Assembly: GCA_030749435.1 (NCBI GenBank)
Contig: JASMKH010000005.1
Span: 29,802-93,801, forward strand
From: Phycisphaerales bacterium
GTDB taxonomy: Bacteria > Planctomycetota > Phycisphaerae > Phycisphaerales > SM1A02
Direction: 5' to 3'
Length of the DNA: 64,000 bases
Positions 26,930 through 35,651 of the stretch are shown in pieces. The number at the start of each line of letters is the position of its first letter. The first letter of the stretch is position 1. The notes beneath the pieces are model-generated. The model made no database searches. It was given only the letters and a program-made list of their open reading frames with translations, and had not been told where the DNA came from. The translations under genes were made by a program, and so were the position numbers.

Positions 26930-28071
26930 GTTCAGCCACGCCGACCACGACGAGTGCCGCGACCGATCGACATTGGCTCGATCGCGCCGCGGCACTCGCC
27001 GTTCGGGGTCATGGCGGCGCATCACCGAACCCGCTCGTGGGTTGCGTTATCGTCTCCCCGGAGGACCGCTGCGTCGGCGCCGGACACCATCGCCGTTGCG
27101 GCGGTGACCACGCCGAGATCCGAGCACTGGCCCACGCGGGGGCGAAGGCCGCTGGTGCGACGATGTACGTCACGCTCGAGCCCTGCAGCCACCAGGGGCG
27201 GACGCCCCCGTGCGTCGACGCGATCATTCGGGCCGGTATCGCTCGAGTGGTCTTCGGAGTGTGCGACCCGACCCGGGAAGCCGCTGGCGGCGGCGAACTT
27301 CTTCGCCGGGCCGGAATCGAAGTAACACACACGCAGACCAGTGCAGCCACCGATGTCACCGCACCCTTTCTCTGGAGCCAGCGAACCGGGCTGCCGTGGA
27401 TCACGGCCAAATGGGCACAGAGTGTCGACGGGAGGATTGCCACACGCACCGGAGCGAGCCAGTGGTTCTCCGGCGATCGGGCCAGAGCACTTGTCCACAG
27501 GGAACGCGGACGAGTCGATGCGGTTCTCACCGGAATGGGAACCGTCCGATCAGACGACCCCCTGCTCACAGCACGCAACGTCAGATGCAAGCGGATCGCG
27601 AAGCGAGTCGTGATCGCCCCCCGGGCGGACCTCCCGCTCGACTCGGCGCTCGTGCAATCCGCCCGGGAGACGCCGGTGATCCTGGCCTGCCTCCCCACCG
27701 CAGCCGCCGAAACACAGCAGGCCCTGAAGGACCATGGTGTCATCGTGCACAAGGGAGTTCCGGAAGGCACGCGACTGGACCTTCGCGAGACGATCAGCGA
27801 ACTGGCAACGGCGCATGACATTCGAACCGTGCTCGCCGAGGCTGGACCAGGGCTCATCTCCAGCCTGCTGGATGTCGATCTCGTCCGCGAGATCGCCGTC
27901 TTCGTCGCTCCCCTGCTTGTTGGGGACGATCAGGCGCCTCCGCCCATCCGAGGATTCGCGCCCGCAACGGTCGAGGCAGCTAGGTCGCTGGTGCTGCGGG
28001 GGCAGTACCGCCGCGGAAACGACATGCTCGTTCGCTACGGCGTCCCAGAGAAGCCGAACTCGGCCGGGTGA
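26926..28071 (+). CDS. ribD: Bifunctional riboflavin deaminase-reductase RibD
   Basis: Deaminates and then reduces the pyrimidine intermediate of riboflavin synthesis. 381 residues. Deaminase zinc site: DHAEIRAL and [13 protein letters not shown]. Reductase domain: [42 protein letters not shown] and [13 protein letters not shown]. The GTG start overlaps the fusA stop, an unusual partnership that suggests read-through from the fusA promoter. The last 37 bases overlap the end of the convergent DUF4340 gene. No FMN riboswitch is seen. Confidence 0.94.
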   Translation: MSSATPTTTSAATDRHWLDRAAALAVRGHGGASPNPLVGCVIVSPEDRCVGAGHHRRCGGDHAEIRALAHAGAKAAGATMYVTLEPCSHQGRTPPCVDAIIRAGIARVVFGVCDPTREAAGGGELLRRAGIEVTHTQTSAATDVTAPFLWSQRTGLPWITAKWAQSVDGRIATRTGASQWFSGDRARALVHRERGRVDAVLTGMGTVRSDDPLLTARNVRCKRIAKRVVIAPRADLPLDSALVQSARETPVILACLPTAAAETQQALKDHGVIVHKGVPEGTRLDLRETISELATAHDIRTVLAEAGPGLISSLLDVDLVREIAVFVAPLLVGDDQAPPPIRGFAPATVEAARSLVLRGQYRRGNDMLVRYGVPEKPNSAG

Positions 28072-29393
28072 ATCGGCACCACGGTGCCCTCGGGGAGCAC
28101 CCGAAGCACGTTGTCGCCGTTCTCCATCGCCCACCGATCCTGGCCTGCCGAAGACTCGGGCGCTCGCAGGATCCGAACAGTGTCCAAGGGCGCGCCGTCT
28201 CTGTCCAGCAGCGTGATGACGGCGACCTCGAGTTCCTCCGGATACACATCATGCAGCGCCACCTCCGCCGCGCGTGTGTCGATCAGGACTTCAAGAAGAC
28301 GCTGAACGCCCTCCGAGTCCGCCTCGCCGCCACCGACCCGCTCCCACGCGTCGAAACTCCGCTGAATTGCGAACTCGTCGTCATCGTGCACGATCCTGAT
28401 GCGGCCGACGTCTGCGGCCGACACATCGGTTCCGGTGTGATCCACGAGCCCGGTCGGATCGCCCAGCAGGCGCGCAACGTCGTTGGAACCGAGCCGAATC
28501 ACCGACGGGACCCCTTCAATCATGCCGTATCGCGCCTGACTGGTACCGCCGACCCGATCGCCCACAAGCAGCACGTGGCGTTCACCATCAACCTCCACAG
28601 CGATGGTGGCAATCGGAGGACGCAGCCCAAACGCCGATACATCCCCGGGTTCGTCGAGCAGCACGGCCTCACCCCTGACGCCCGCAATCTCAGACACGTG
28701 CCGCGCCACGGCATCACTGTCGGCGCGAGTCGGCAGCGGTGCAGCGATCCGCCAACGTCGTCCATCTCGCACCAAGGTCAACGTCTCTCCGGACACAGTC
28801 CGATCCACCCGGGTCGCATCCACCGAGAGGCCCGGAAACACACGCATGTCCCGCCACGTCTCCGGTGGTTCACGCTCAAGCAGTTCATGAAGGTCTGCGT
28901 CCACCACGAGTACCTCCGGTGGGCCGCCGGCGGTCTGCCGCCTCGCCCAAGCCCGACCCGCCATGGTGCGGCGACCGAGGTCGATCTGAACTTCAGCCAG
29001 CCCGGTGTCAGACTCCCCGAACAGTCGAATCCGCGCGGAGGGTGGATCGAGCCCCAGTTCCGCGCGGCCTGGAAGGTCCTGGTCGTCCGCCCGGGCAACC
29101 TGCATGACGCCCAGCGACTGGAGGACCGCCGGAACGGCCATCAACAACTCCGGGTTGACTCGATGTCGAAACGGACTCACTTGCCACCAGCCCTCCGCGT
29201 CTCTGGCAAAGGCCCAGTGTTGCCCGGACCGCTCAATCTCGATGCGATCGATGGCGTGCAGCGGGATCGAATCGAGGCGTGCCGCAGCAGAATCTGAAAC
29301 CCCGGCGGATTCCGCCGGTGGCATCAACACCCAGCCAATCAGCCACGCCGCTGCAGCCAGAATCCAGACGATCATCGCTGTCCGCCATGACAT
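28035..29393 (-). CDS. DUF4340 domain protein of a GldFG-type ABC exporter
   Basis: 452 residues. One N-terminal membrane helix (MIVWILAAAAWLIGWVLM), then repeating beta-rich units typical of DUF4340 (IDRIEIERSGQHWAFARDAEGWW, VDRTVSGETLTLVRDGRRWRI). DUF4340 proteins are regularly encoded next to GldA/GldFG-like ABC genes in planctomycetes and other bacteria, and are thought to act with them at the membrane; the exported substrate is unknown. ATG 29393 shares one base with the stop of the GldFG gene. Its 3' end runs 37 bases into the convergent ribD. Confidence 0.75.
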   Translation of the reverse strand: MSWRTAMIVWILAAAAWLIGWVLMPPAESAGVSDSAAARLDSIPLHAIDRIEIERSGQHWAFARDAEGWWQVSPFRHRVNPELLMAVPAVLQSLGVMQVARADDQDLPGRAELGLDPPSARIRLFGESDTGLAEVQIDLGRRTMAGRAWARRQTAGGPPEVLVVDADLHELLEREPPETWRDMRVFPGLSVDATRVDRTVSGETLTLVRDGRRWRIAAPLPTRADSDAVARHVSEIAGVRGEAVLLDEPGDVSAFGLRPPIATIAVEVDGERHVLLVGDRVGGTSQARYGMIEGVPSVIRLGSNDVARLLGDPTGLVDHTGTDVSAADVGRIRIVHDDDEFAIQRSFDAWERVGGGEADSEGVQRLLEVLIDTRAAEVALHDVYPEELEVAVITLLDRDGAPLDTVRILRAPESSAGQDRWAMENGDNVLRVLPEGTVVPIHPAEFGFSGTP

Positions 29394-32092
29394 CAGGTCC
29401 GCCTCCTCGCCCACGTCACCAACGCCATCAGGACCGCAGCACCGGGTAGTCCACCAAGCATGATCCACCCCCAGAGTCGCCGGTCCGCCGGCCCGATGCT
29501 CCGCAGTCTCGCTACTTCCTGGCTGAGCGCGCCGCGGGCAATTCGATCGTCGAGACCGGCGAGCCATGCCGTGCCAGAGACGATGAGTTCGTGATTGCCG
29601 GGATGAAGCAACGCAATCCGGTCGCCGCCCACGCTCGCCGCAGCATCGGCCACTGCCGTCCGAATCCAGTTCCCGCTCCCGACCACAATCAGCCGGCCGC
29701 CGTGGGGCGAGGTCCCGCCGACGATCAGGGGGACCGGCGAGGCAACGGCGCGGGATGAATCGAACACCGGCGGTCTCCGTCGCAATCTGGGATCCGCCGA
29801 CACGAGCGACCTCCAGTCCTCCTCCATCCACAGTGCAGGTCCCGCCTCGGCCTCGCCCAGCACCATCATGCCGCCGTCCTGCTCCAGCGGCGAGACGCTG
29901 AGGGCCAGCGGCAGCGCCAGGGGCTGACCGTGCACGGCAGCCGCCACGGGATGACTGGCAGGGAGTTCTGCCACCTCGATCGTCGCCTCGGGAGGGAGAC
30001 TCCGGTCCGTCGACGAGACGTCACGCAGCAGCACTTCGGAGGTGCGGGCGTCGACGCCAAGCCGCTTCGAGAGCATCGACCATGGATCGGGTTGCCCCAA
30101 CGCAGAGGCCTGGCTCGGGAAGAGGTTCAACATGAGGCCCTCGCCGGAAGCTGCCAAGTCTGCAGCAGCACGCAGCAGCGCAGCCTCATCGGAACTCAAC
30201 TCGACGCCGCCTCGCCTCGCTGGCGGCAGGATGACCCAGGCCGTCGGTCCGGCCGTCCAGGCCGGTCGGACTGGGCTCAGGTGCGGCTGCCACTGCTGGA
30301 CCTCCATGCCGCTCGCGCGGAGCATGGAGGCGGCCCCCGAGACGTCAACATCGGGTGATCCGGACTGCAGCACCGACGAGGCCCCATCATGGACAAAGAC
30401 GACTCTCGGCCTCGTCGCCACATCGATCGAGCGGATCGCCGATGCAATGATCTGCTCTCCGCGGAATCGCTGGTCGAAGGCCACGCGTCCCTCCCCCGCA
30501 CTTGAAAACGCGCTGGGAATCAACTGGCTCGCAGCGATGACCCGGGCGCCTCCGGGTCCAACAACGACGGCGGCCTCGCCTTCCAGAAGTTGCCTGCCCA
30601 GACTCGCCGATGGCAGTGGACTCAGCATGCTCAGGTGATCAGCCGCCTCCGCAAGCGTCTCGGCGCGGGCGGCGAATGAGGCCACCGAGCACATCGCCGG
30701 CATCAGGCCTTCTCGAGACCGCAGCGCATGCTCCATCCCTCCGAGTTCCATCGCCCACTGCGTCAATACCTGTTGAAGCACTGCCTTGGCGCCGAGCCAG
30801 TCGGGCAATGGCTGCGCTGGTCCCGTTTCCATGGATTGCTCGACCGACTCCACGATCCGATGCCCCTGCGCTGCCACGACCGCCAACGCCGCCACAGCAG
30901 CGGAGAGATCGTCTCCGTTGGTCGACACCGATCGCAGGGGCCCGGCAACGGTCTGGGCGAAGACGATGAACGACTCGAATGCATCCATCCCCTGGTCGAT
31001 GGCTTCTCGCCATGCAGTTGCCTCTTCAGCATCCAATGCTCGCAGGTCGGTGAGCACACCCTCCCAGTCGATGAGGTCCCGTTGATCGGTCGGATCGAGC
31101 CGCTGCACCCGCAGCGATGGGGCCGCAGCGGCAAACTGCTGCAGCACCTCATCGATCTGCCGAAGGATGGCCGGGTCGGCCCCCCGCTCGTGCAGCAGCA
31201 CGCTGATTCGCCACTCGCCGCCCAGCGATCCCAGCATGGACTCCGTCCGCGGACTCAGCGAGTACACGCGGCTCTTGGTGGCGTCCACGTACGAGCGCAC
31301 CTGCGGTGCGCTCGCCACCACGTTGATGCCGACAAGCAGGACCAGCAGCCCGGCGAGCCCCACCAGCAATGGGCTCCGTCGTGAACCGATGCGGGTCACC
31401 GCACCTGTGACCATCAGCGCGACGAGCGTCACACTGAGGAAGTACACCACGTTGGAGGAATCCAGCAGGCCGAGCGTGAAGTCCTGCTGCCGCTGCAGCG
31501 GGTCGACCGCGGAGAGCAGTCCACGCCATGACGGCCCGAGCACCTTGGGAAGTGCCACTTCCAGGATCACTGCGAAGAGCACCCAGGAGAGGCTCGTCAC
31601 CAGGAACGCCACAGCTTGACTCACAACCAGCGAGGACACAAGCAGCCCTGTGGCGAGCACCGCCCCGCCGAGCAGGAACAGACCCAGATACCCGCAGACC
31701 AGGGCTCCAAGATCGGGTCGCCCATAGCCCTCAAGCAACAGCACCTGCGACCACGTCGGCACAAGTACGATCGCCAGCACGCACAGCCCGCCGAGCCACT
31801 TTCCGACCGCGATTTCCCACGAGGATGCCGGGCTGGACTGCAGCAAGGCCAGCGTCCCGCGACGCCTGGACTCGCAGTAACTCCCCATCACCATCGCTGG
31901 CGCTGCGATGAGCAGAAACACCGCGTCGAAAACGAACACGCCCCGCAGCGTCGCGGGATGGCCGGCTCGGAAGGCCGTCTGCATGAAGACCAATCCTGAG
32001 GCGAACAGGAAGAGTGCCGGCACGATCCATCCCGACGGGCTCAGGAAGAACACTCTGAGTTCACACCAGGCCACTGCCCAGATACGTCTCAT
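29393..32092 (-). CDS. Fused GldF-GldG-like ABC transporter permease and auxiliary protein
   Basis: 899 residues. The first part is a permease with six or so membrane helices in the GldF/NosY style (MRRIWAVAWCELRVFFLSPSG, ESRRRGTLALLQSSP). After about residue 250 comes a membrane helix LLVLLVGINVVASAPQV and a large extracytoplasmic GldG/ABC_transp_aux region (SRVYSLSPRTESML), ending in a final helix and a basic tail. In Bacteroidetes gliding operons these are two proteins; here they are one. ATG 32092 overlaps the ATPase stop (ATGA). Confidence 0.82.
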   Translation of the reverse strand: MRRIWAVAWCELRVFFLSPSGWIVPALFLFASGLVFMQTAFRAGHPATLRGVFVFDAVFLLIAAPAMVMGSYCESRRRGTLALLQSSPASSWEIAVGKWLGGLCVLAIVLVPTWSQVLLLEGYGRPDLGALVCGYLGLFLLGGAVLATGLLVSSLVVSQAVAFLVTSLSWVLFAVILEVALPKVLGPSWRGLLSAVDPLQRQQDFTLGLLDSSNVVYFLSVTLVALMVTGAVTRIGSRRSPLLVGLAGLLVLLVGINVVASAPQVRSYVDATKSRVYSLSPRTESMLGSLGGEWRISVLLHERGADPAILRQIDEVLQQFAAAAPSLRVQRLDPTDQRDLIDWEGVLTDLRALDAEEATAWREAIDQGMDAFESFIVFAQTVAGPLRSVSTNGDDLSAAVAALAVVAAQGHRIVESVEQSMETGPAQPLPDWLGAKAVLQQVLTQWAMELGGMEHALRSREGLMPAMCSVASFAARAETLAEAADHLSMLSPLPSASLGRQLLEGEAAVVVGPGGARVIAASQLIPSAFSSAGEGRVAFDQRFRGEQIIASAIRSIDVATRPRVVFVHDGASSVLQSGSPDVDVSGAASMLRASGMEVQQWQPHLSPVRPAWTAGPTAWVILPPARRGGVELSSDEAALLRAAADLAASGEGLMLNLFPSQASALGQPDPWSMLSKRLGVDARTSEVLLRDVSSTDRSLPPEATIEVAELPASHPVAAAVHGQPLALPLALSVSPLEQDGGMMVLGEAEAGPALWMEEDWRSLVSADPRLRRRPPVFDSSRAVASPVPLIVGGTSPHGGRLIVVGSGNWIRTAVADAAASVGGDRIALLHPGNHELIVSGTAWLAGLDDRIARGALSQEVARLRSIGPADRRLWGWIMLGGLPGAAVLMALVTWARRRT

Positions 32093-33006
32093 GCCGCGCC
32101 GCCCTGCAGAATCGAGTGCACCCACGCTTCCAGAGACACATCCGCTCCCCGCAGCTCCCGCACCCCCCCGCCAGCGTCGAGCAGCGCCGCCACGACCGAC
32201 TCGTGGGCTTCCCGGGGTGCGAGGCATCGGCACCGTGTCCACCCCGACTCGAGCGTTGTCTCGTCCACAAGCTGGCACGAGGCAACGCCGCCCAGAACTT
32301 CCGCAGCGTCGACGCCCCGGGTTTCGACGATCAGCGTGGGGCTCATCGAGGCTTCTCGGCGCGCCGCGTCCATTGAACTGTCGGCCAGGAGCCTCCCACG
32401 ACTGATCACGAGCAGATCGTCGCACACCTCGATCGCCTCGCCAAGCTGGTGGGTCGAAAGCAGAATCGCCCGGTCCGCCGACAGGTCTCTGATCAAGGTG
32501 CGAAAGGCCCGCTGCTGCACAGGATCGAGGCCCGTCCCGGGCTCATCCAGAATCAAGGCTGCCGGGTCATTGATGATCGCCGCCGCCAGCCCGACCCGCT
32601 GGCGATACCCGCGTGAGAGTTGGCCAATGATCCGCCTCCGCACATCGACAAGGTGGCATCGCTCGATTGCTTCACGCACGCTGAGCGAGGATCGCGGGTC
32701 GTACAGACCCCTGCGAAAGCGAAGATATTCCTCGACGCGCAGTTCATCACATGCCGGGGCACCCTCCGGAAGCCACCCGATCCGCTGGTGCGCCGCCGCT
32801 GGTGAAACCGCCACATCCACCCCGTCGATGAGGCACGACCCGCTGGTGGGGCCGAGCACACCGACCAGCATTCGCATGGTCGTCGTCTTCCCAGCCCCGT
32901 TTGGACCGAGAAAACCGACCACCTTGCCTCGCTCAATCTCGAAGGAGACATCATCAACGGCCGTCACGGAACCGAAACGACGTGTCAAGTGAGCTGCCCG
33001 AATCAT
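32089..33006 (-). CDS. ABC transporter ATP-binding protein (GldA-like)
   Basis: 305 residues. Walker A GPNGAGKTTTMRML, signature LSRGYRQRVGLA, Walker B ALILDEPGTGLDP and the switch histidine in LLSTHQL are all intact. A C-terminal extension after about residue 215 is typical of GldA/NatA-type ATPases. It energises the GldFG fusion encoded immediately downstream. It is the first gene of the three-gene unit and diverges from the GAF-receiver gene. Confidence 0.9.
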   Translation of the reverse strand: MIRAAHLTRRFGSVTAVDDVSFEIERGKVVGFLGPNGAGKTTTMRMLVGVLGPTSGSCLIDGVDVAVSPAAAHQRIGWLPEGAPACDELRVEEYLRFRRGLYDPRSSLSVREAIERCHLVDVRRRIIGQLSRGYRQRVGLAAAIINDPAALILDEPGTGLDPVQQRAFRTLIRDLSADRAILLSTHQLGEAIEVCDDLLVISRGRLLADSSMDAARREASMSPTLIVETRGVDAAEVLGGVASCQLVDETTLESGWTRCRCLAPREAHESVVAALLDAGGGVRELRGADVSLEAWVHSILQGGAA

Positions 33007-33080
33007 CCGATCTGTGGTACTCCTGCTGGGTGTGGATGGCGATCGTTCCGTGCCATCCCGCTCCTGTCAAGGCGAATCGC

Positions 33081-33108
33081 TTGTCAGAGGCCCACCATGA
33101 GGTAGGCT
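33081..33108 (+). promoter_or_regulatory. Probable promoter of the GAF-receiver gene
   Basis: TTGTCA (33081-33086) and TAGGCT (33103-33108) with 16 bases between. The predicted leader is about 22 bases and carries GAGGG six bases before ATG 33137. Confidence 0.45.
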
Positions 33109-33136
33109 GCCAGTGGTCAGATCATGAGGGATCCGA

Positions 33137-34636
33137 ATGGACCGACGTCCACGCACATCCCAAACATCGAGGGTACATGACGATACGTCACAAGGCGATA
33201 CCGGACCCGGCCGAACCGAAGCCCTGTTGAATGCCGCCGATGCCATGGTCATTCTCGAGCCCGGCGGCGGCGTTCTCTGGCGGGATGAGCGGTTCGCAGA
33301 TCTGCCGATTCCGGTTCAGGACCGATGCCGCCAGTGGTGCGTGGAGTTCTCCCCTGGCACGGCCGCGCGAACGCACATCGAAGCTGCGGGTCGCTGTTGG
33401 GAAGTCATCGTCAGACCCTCCGAGCAGGGCCACCACGTCTGCCTGCTGTTGGAAGTGACCCATGACCACGGCCAGCAGCTCCGGCTGGATGCAGTCGATC
33501 AGGCTGGCCTCATGCTCCTTCACTTCGATCGCGACGAGATCGCGAACCTCACCATTGCGGACCGGCTTCGCCTGCTGGAGGACCGGATCATCTCCAGCGT
33601 CAAGCGGGAACTCAAGTTCGACCACTTTGAAATCCGCCTGAGGGCTCCGGGAACAGATCGGTTGGAGTTGGTGATCTCGGAGAACCTCTCGCCGATGCGG
33701 ATCGGCGAGACGATCTCTGCAAGCGAAACCGGAAACGGTATCTCCGGATGGGTCGCTGCCACCGGAAAGACCTACACATGCGGCGATGTGCGGAAGGACC
33801 CGTTGTATTGCGAAGGCCTGGATGACGCCCGAAGTTCGCTCACCGTTCCACTCAAACTGCACGGCGGTGTCATGGGCGTCTTCAACATTGAGTCCGATAC
33901 CGTCGATGTGTTTACAGAGGACGACCGCATCCTTGCCGAGCGGTTCGCAAGTTACATCGCCAACGTGCTGCATCTGCTCGACCTGCTGGTGGTCGAACGA
34001 GCCTCCACCAACGAACAGGCCGCACGAAACATGAGTTCGGAACTCGAGCGGCCCATCGCCGAACTGCAGGACATGGCGGCTCATCTGCATCGCATCGGCG
34101 ATGACGCGATGGCAACCCGCCTTCAGCGGATCACTGCAGACATGACGAATCGCATCGCTGCCTGCGCAGCCGGACCGCGATCGATCATCGACGCCGAACA
34201 CGAGGTCCACGCCATCAAGCCGGACGCCCTCCTGCAGGGGATCAAGGTGCTCGTCGTCGATGACGAAGACCGAGTCCGCAGTGAAGTCGCTCAGGTTCTC
34301 CGCCAGCTCGGATGTACCGTGACAACCTGTGAGACCGGGAGGGCGGCATTCGCCGCGATCGAGGCTTCGAGTGAGCAGGCAACCTTCGCGATGGTGGTCT
34401 CCGACATCAGGCTCCCTGACGCCAGTGGATACGAGGTGTTCACCAAAACGCGGCAGAGGATGCCGGACGTGCCCGTCATTCTGATGACGGGGTTTGGGTA
34501 CGACCCGGACCACACGATCGTCCGTGCGAGCGCCGACGGGGTTCAGGGCATTCTCCTCAAGCCGTTCCGGACGTCGCAGCTCGTGGAAGCGGTCCGAAAC
34601 GCCATCGTCGCAGCAGTGCCCGGCCAAACCCCCTGA
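33137..34636 (+). CDS. GAF-receiver signalling protein without output or kinase domain
   Basis: 499 residues. A short N-terminal region (about 25-110) that may be a degenerate PAS is followed by a GAF domain (about 130-275; GNGISGWVAATGKTYTCGDVRKD, LTVPLKLHGGVMGVFNIES). A helical linker (about 275-350) follows, where a histidine-kinase dimerisation helix might have stood but no phosphorylated-His motif is clear. The last 120 residues are a complete receiver domain: VVDDED, phosphoacceptor Asp423 in SDIRLPD, MTGFG and LLKPF. No catalytic ATPase domain or DNA-binding domain is present, so it must act through partners not encoded nearby. Good ribosome site GAGGG. Confidence 0.8.
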   Translation: MDRRPRTSQTSRVHDDTSQGDTGPGRTEALLNAADAMVILEPGGGVLWRDERFADLPIPVQDRCRQWCVEFSPGTAARTHIEAAGRCWEVIVRPSEQGHHVCLLLEVTHDHGQQLRLDAVDQAGLMLLHFDRDEIANLTIADRLRLLEDRIISSVKRELKFDHFEIRLRAPGTDRLELVISENLSPMRIGETISASETGNGISGWVAATGKTYTCGDVRKDPLYCEGLDDARSSLTVPLKLHGGVMGVFNIESDTVDVFTEDDRILAERFASYIANVLHLLDLLVVERASTNEQAARNMSSELERPIAELQDMAAHLHRIGDDAMATRLQRITADMTNRIAACAAGPRSIIDAEHEVHAIKPDALLQGIKVLVVDDEDRVRSEVAQVLRQLGCTVTTCETGRAAFAAIEASSEQATFAMVVSDIRLPDASGYEVFTKTRQRMPDVPVILMTGFGYDPDHTIVRASADGVQGILLKPFRTSQLVEAVRNAIVAAVPGQTP

Positions 34637-34653
34637 CTCGTCCATCCGTGCCG

Positions 34654-35535
34654 TCAATCACGAACCGCAGTCACGAAGCGGTCGTCTCCGAACTCATCCT
34701 GAATGACTCTGCAGTTGATCAGTCCGGACTGGTCGTTCGCGCATTGGCAGGCCTCGGACGCATGGTGGTCGTCGATCTCGATGACCAGCAGACCGCCGGG
34801 CAGAAGGTGCGCCGGGGCCGATGTGATGATCCGTCTCACAACGTCGAGTCCGTCGACGCCAGCCCGAAGCGCCTCCGCCGGCTCGAATGAGCGGACATTG
34901 GCCGCCATCTCATCCCACCTGCCCTCGCTGATATAGGGGGGGTTGCTCACAATCGCGTGCACCCGTCCGCCGCATGCGCGGTCGCGCAATCCGTCGTAGA
35001 GATCGCCAGCGACACATGTGACCCGATCAGACATCTCATGGCGGTCCACGTTTCGGTTGGCCCATGCCAGCGCCGCCTCGGACCGATCCACGGCGATCAC
35101 CTTCGCCGACTCCAGATGCATCGCCAGCGTCACTGCGATGCACCCGGATCCGGTTCCAAGATCGGCAATCCAGAGCGGATCGGGCCGCTCGGCCGGGTCC
35201 AACCCCCGATGCCAGGTCAGGACGTGCTGCACTAGGGTCTCGGTGGCCGTCCGAGGAATGAGCACCCCGGGGCCCACATCGAAGAGCCGTCCCAGAAAGC
35301 CAGCTTCGCCCACCAGATACTGCACCGGTTCATGCCGGGAGGCCCGCTGCACCAACTCGCGAAGCACGGAACGCTCCTCATCGGACGCGGGCCGATCAAG
35401 ATCCGTGTACAGATGAATCGGGTCGGTCCCAATGGCCTTGGCAACAAGCCATCGGGCAACGAGTGCGGGCTCGTCGACCGATCGGGAACCCAGATGCGAT
35501 TCGATCCACGCCAGCAGGTCCCGCGTTGACCACAC
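34654..35535 (-). CDS. prmC: Peptide chain release factor glutamine methyltransferase
   Basis: Methylates the GGQ glutamine of release factors. 293 residues from GTG 35535. The N-terminal helical domain begins WSTRDLLAWIESHL. The SAM site is IADLGTGSGCIAVTLA, and the substrate-amide motif is VSNPPYI. GTG 35535 is chosen since homologs begin with M-W-x-x-R-x-LL, exactly here; the open frame continues upstream over the start of the glycosyltransferase gene. prfA, its usual neighbour, is not in the window. It ends 17 bases from the convergent receiver gene. Confidence 0.92.
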   Translation of the reverse strand: MWSTRDLLAWIESHLGSRSVDEPALVARWLVAKAIGTDPIHLYTDLDRPASDEERSVLRELVQRASRHEPVQYLVGEAGFLGRLFDVGPGVLIPRTATETLVQHVLTWHRGLDPAERPDPLWIADLGTGSGCIAVTLAMHLESAKVIAVDRSEAALAWANRNVDRHEMSDRVTCVAGDLYDGLRDRACGGRVHAIVSNPPYISEGRWDEMAANVRSFEPAEALRAGVDGLDVVRRIITSAPAHLLPGGLLVIEIDDHHASEACQCANDQSGLINCRVIQDEFGDDRFVTAVRD

Positions 35536-35651
35536 CTGTTTCGATCGCTGATGCGTAGAAGCCGACACGAGCGAAGGGTACCATGCGCGTCGTTGCGATC
35601 CCGATCCCACGGCGAGGATCTGGTCGTGCGGAATCATCAGGATCTCGATCG

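Noticed and set aside
26700..26930. FMN riboswitch ahead of ribD
   Set aside because: ribD starts inside the fusA stop; there is no leader for an aptamer and no conserved RFN-element sequence is seen.
28068..29297. 409-codon plus-strand frame opposite the DUF4340 gene
   Set aside because: The composition is R/H/P-rich and it lies antisense to a well-defined overlapping operon.
33188..34657. 489-codon open frame on the minus strand opposite the GAF-receiver gene
   Set aside because: No family motif, and the plus strand has complete GAF and receiver signatures with promoter and ribosome site.
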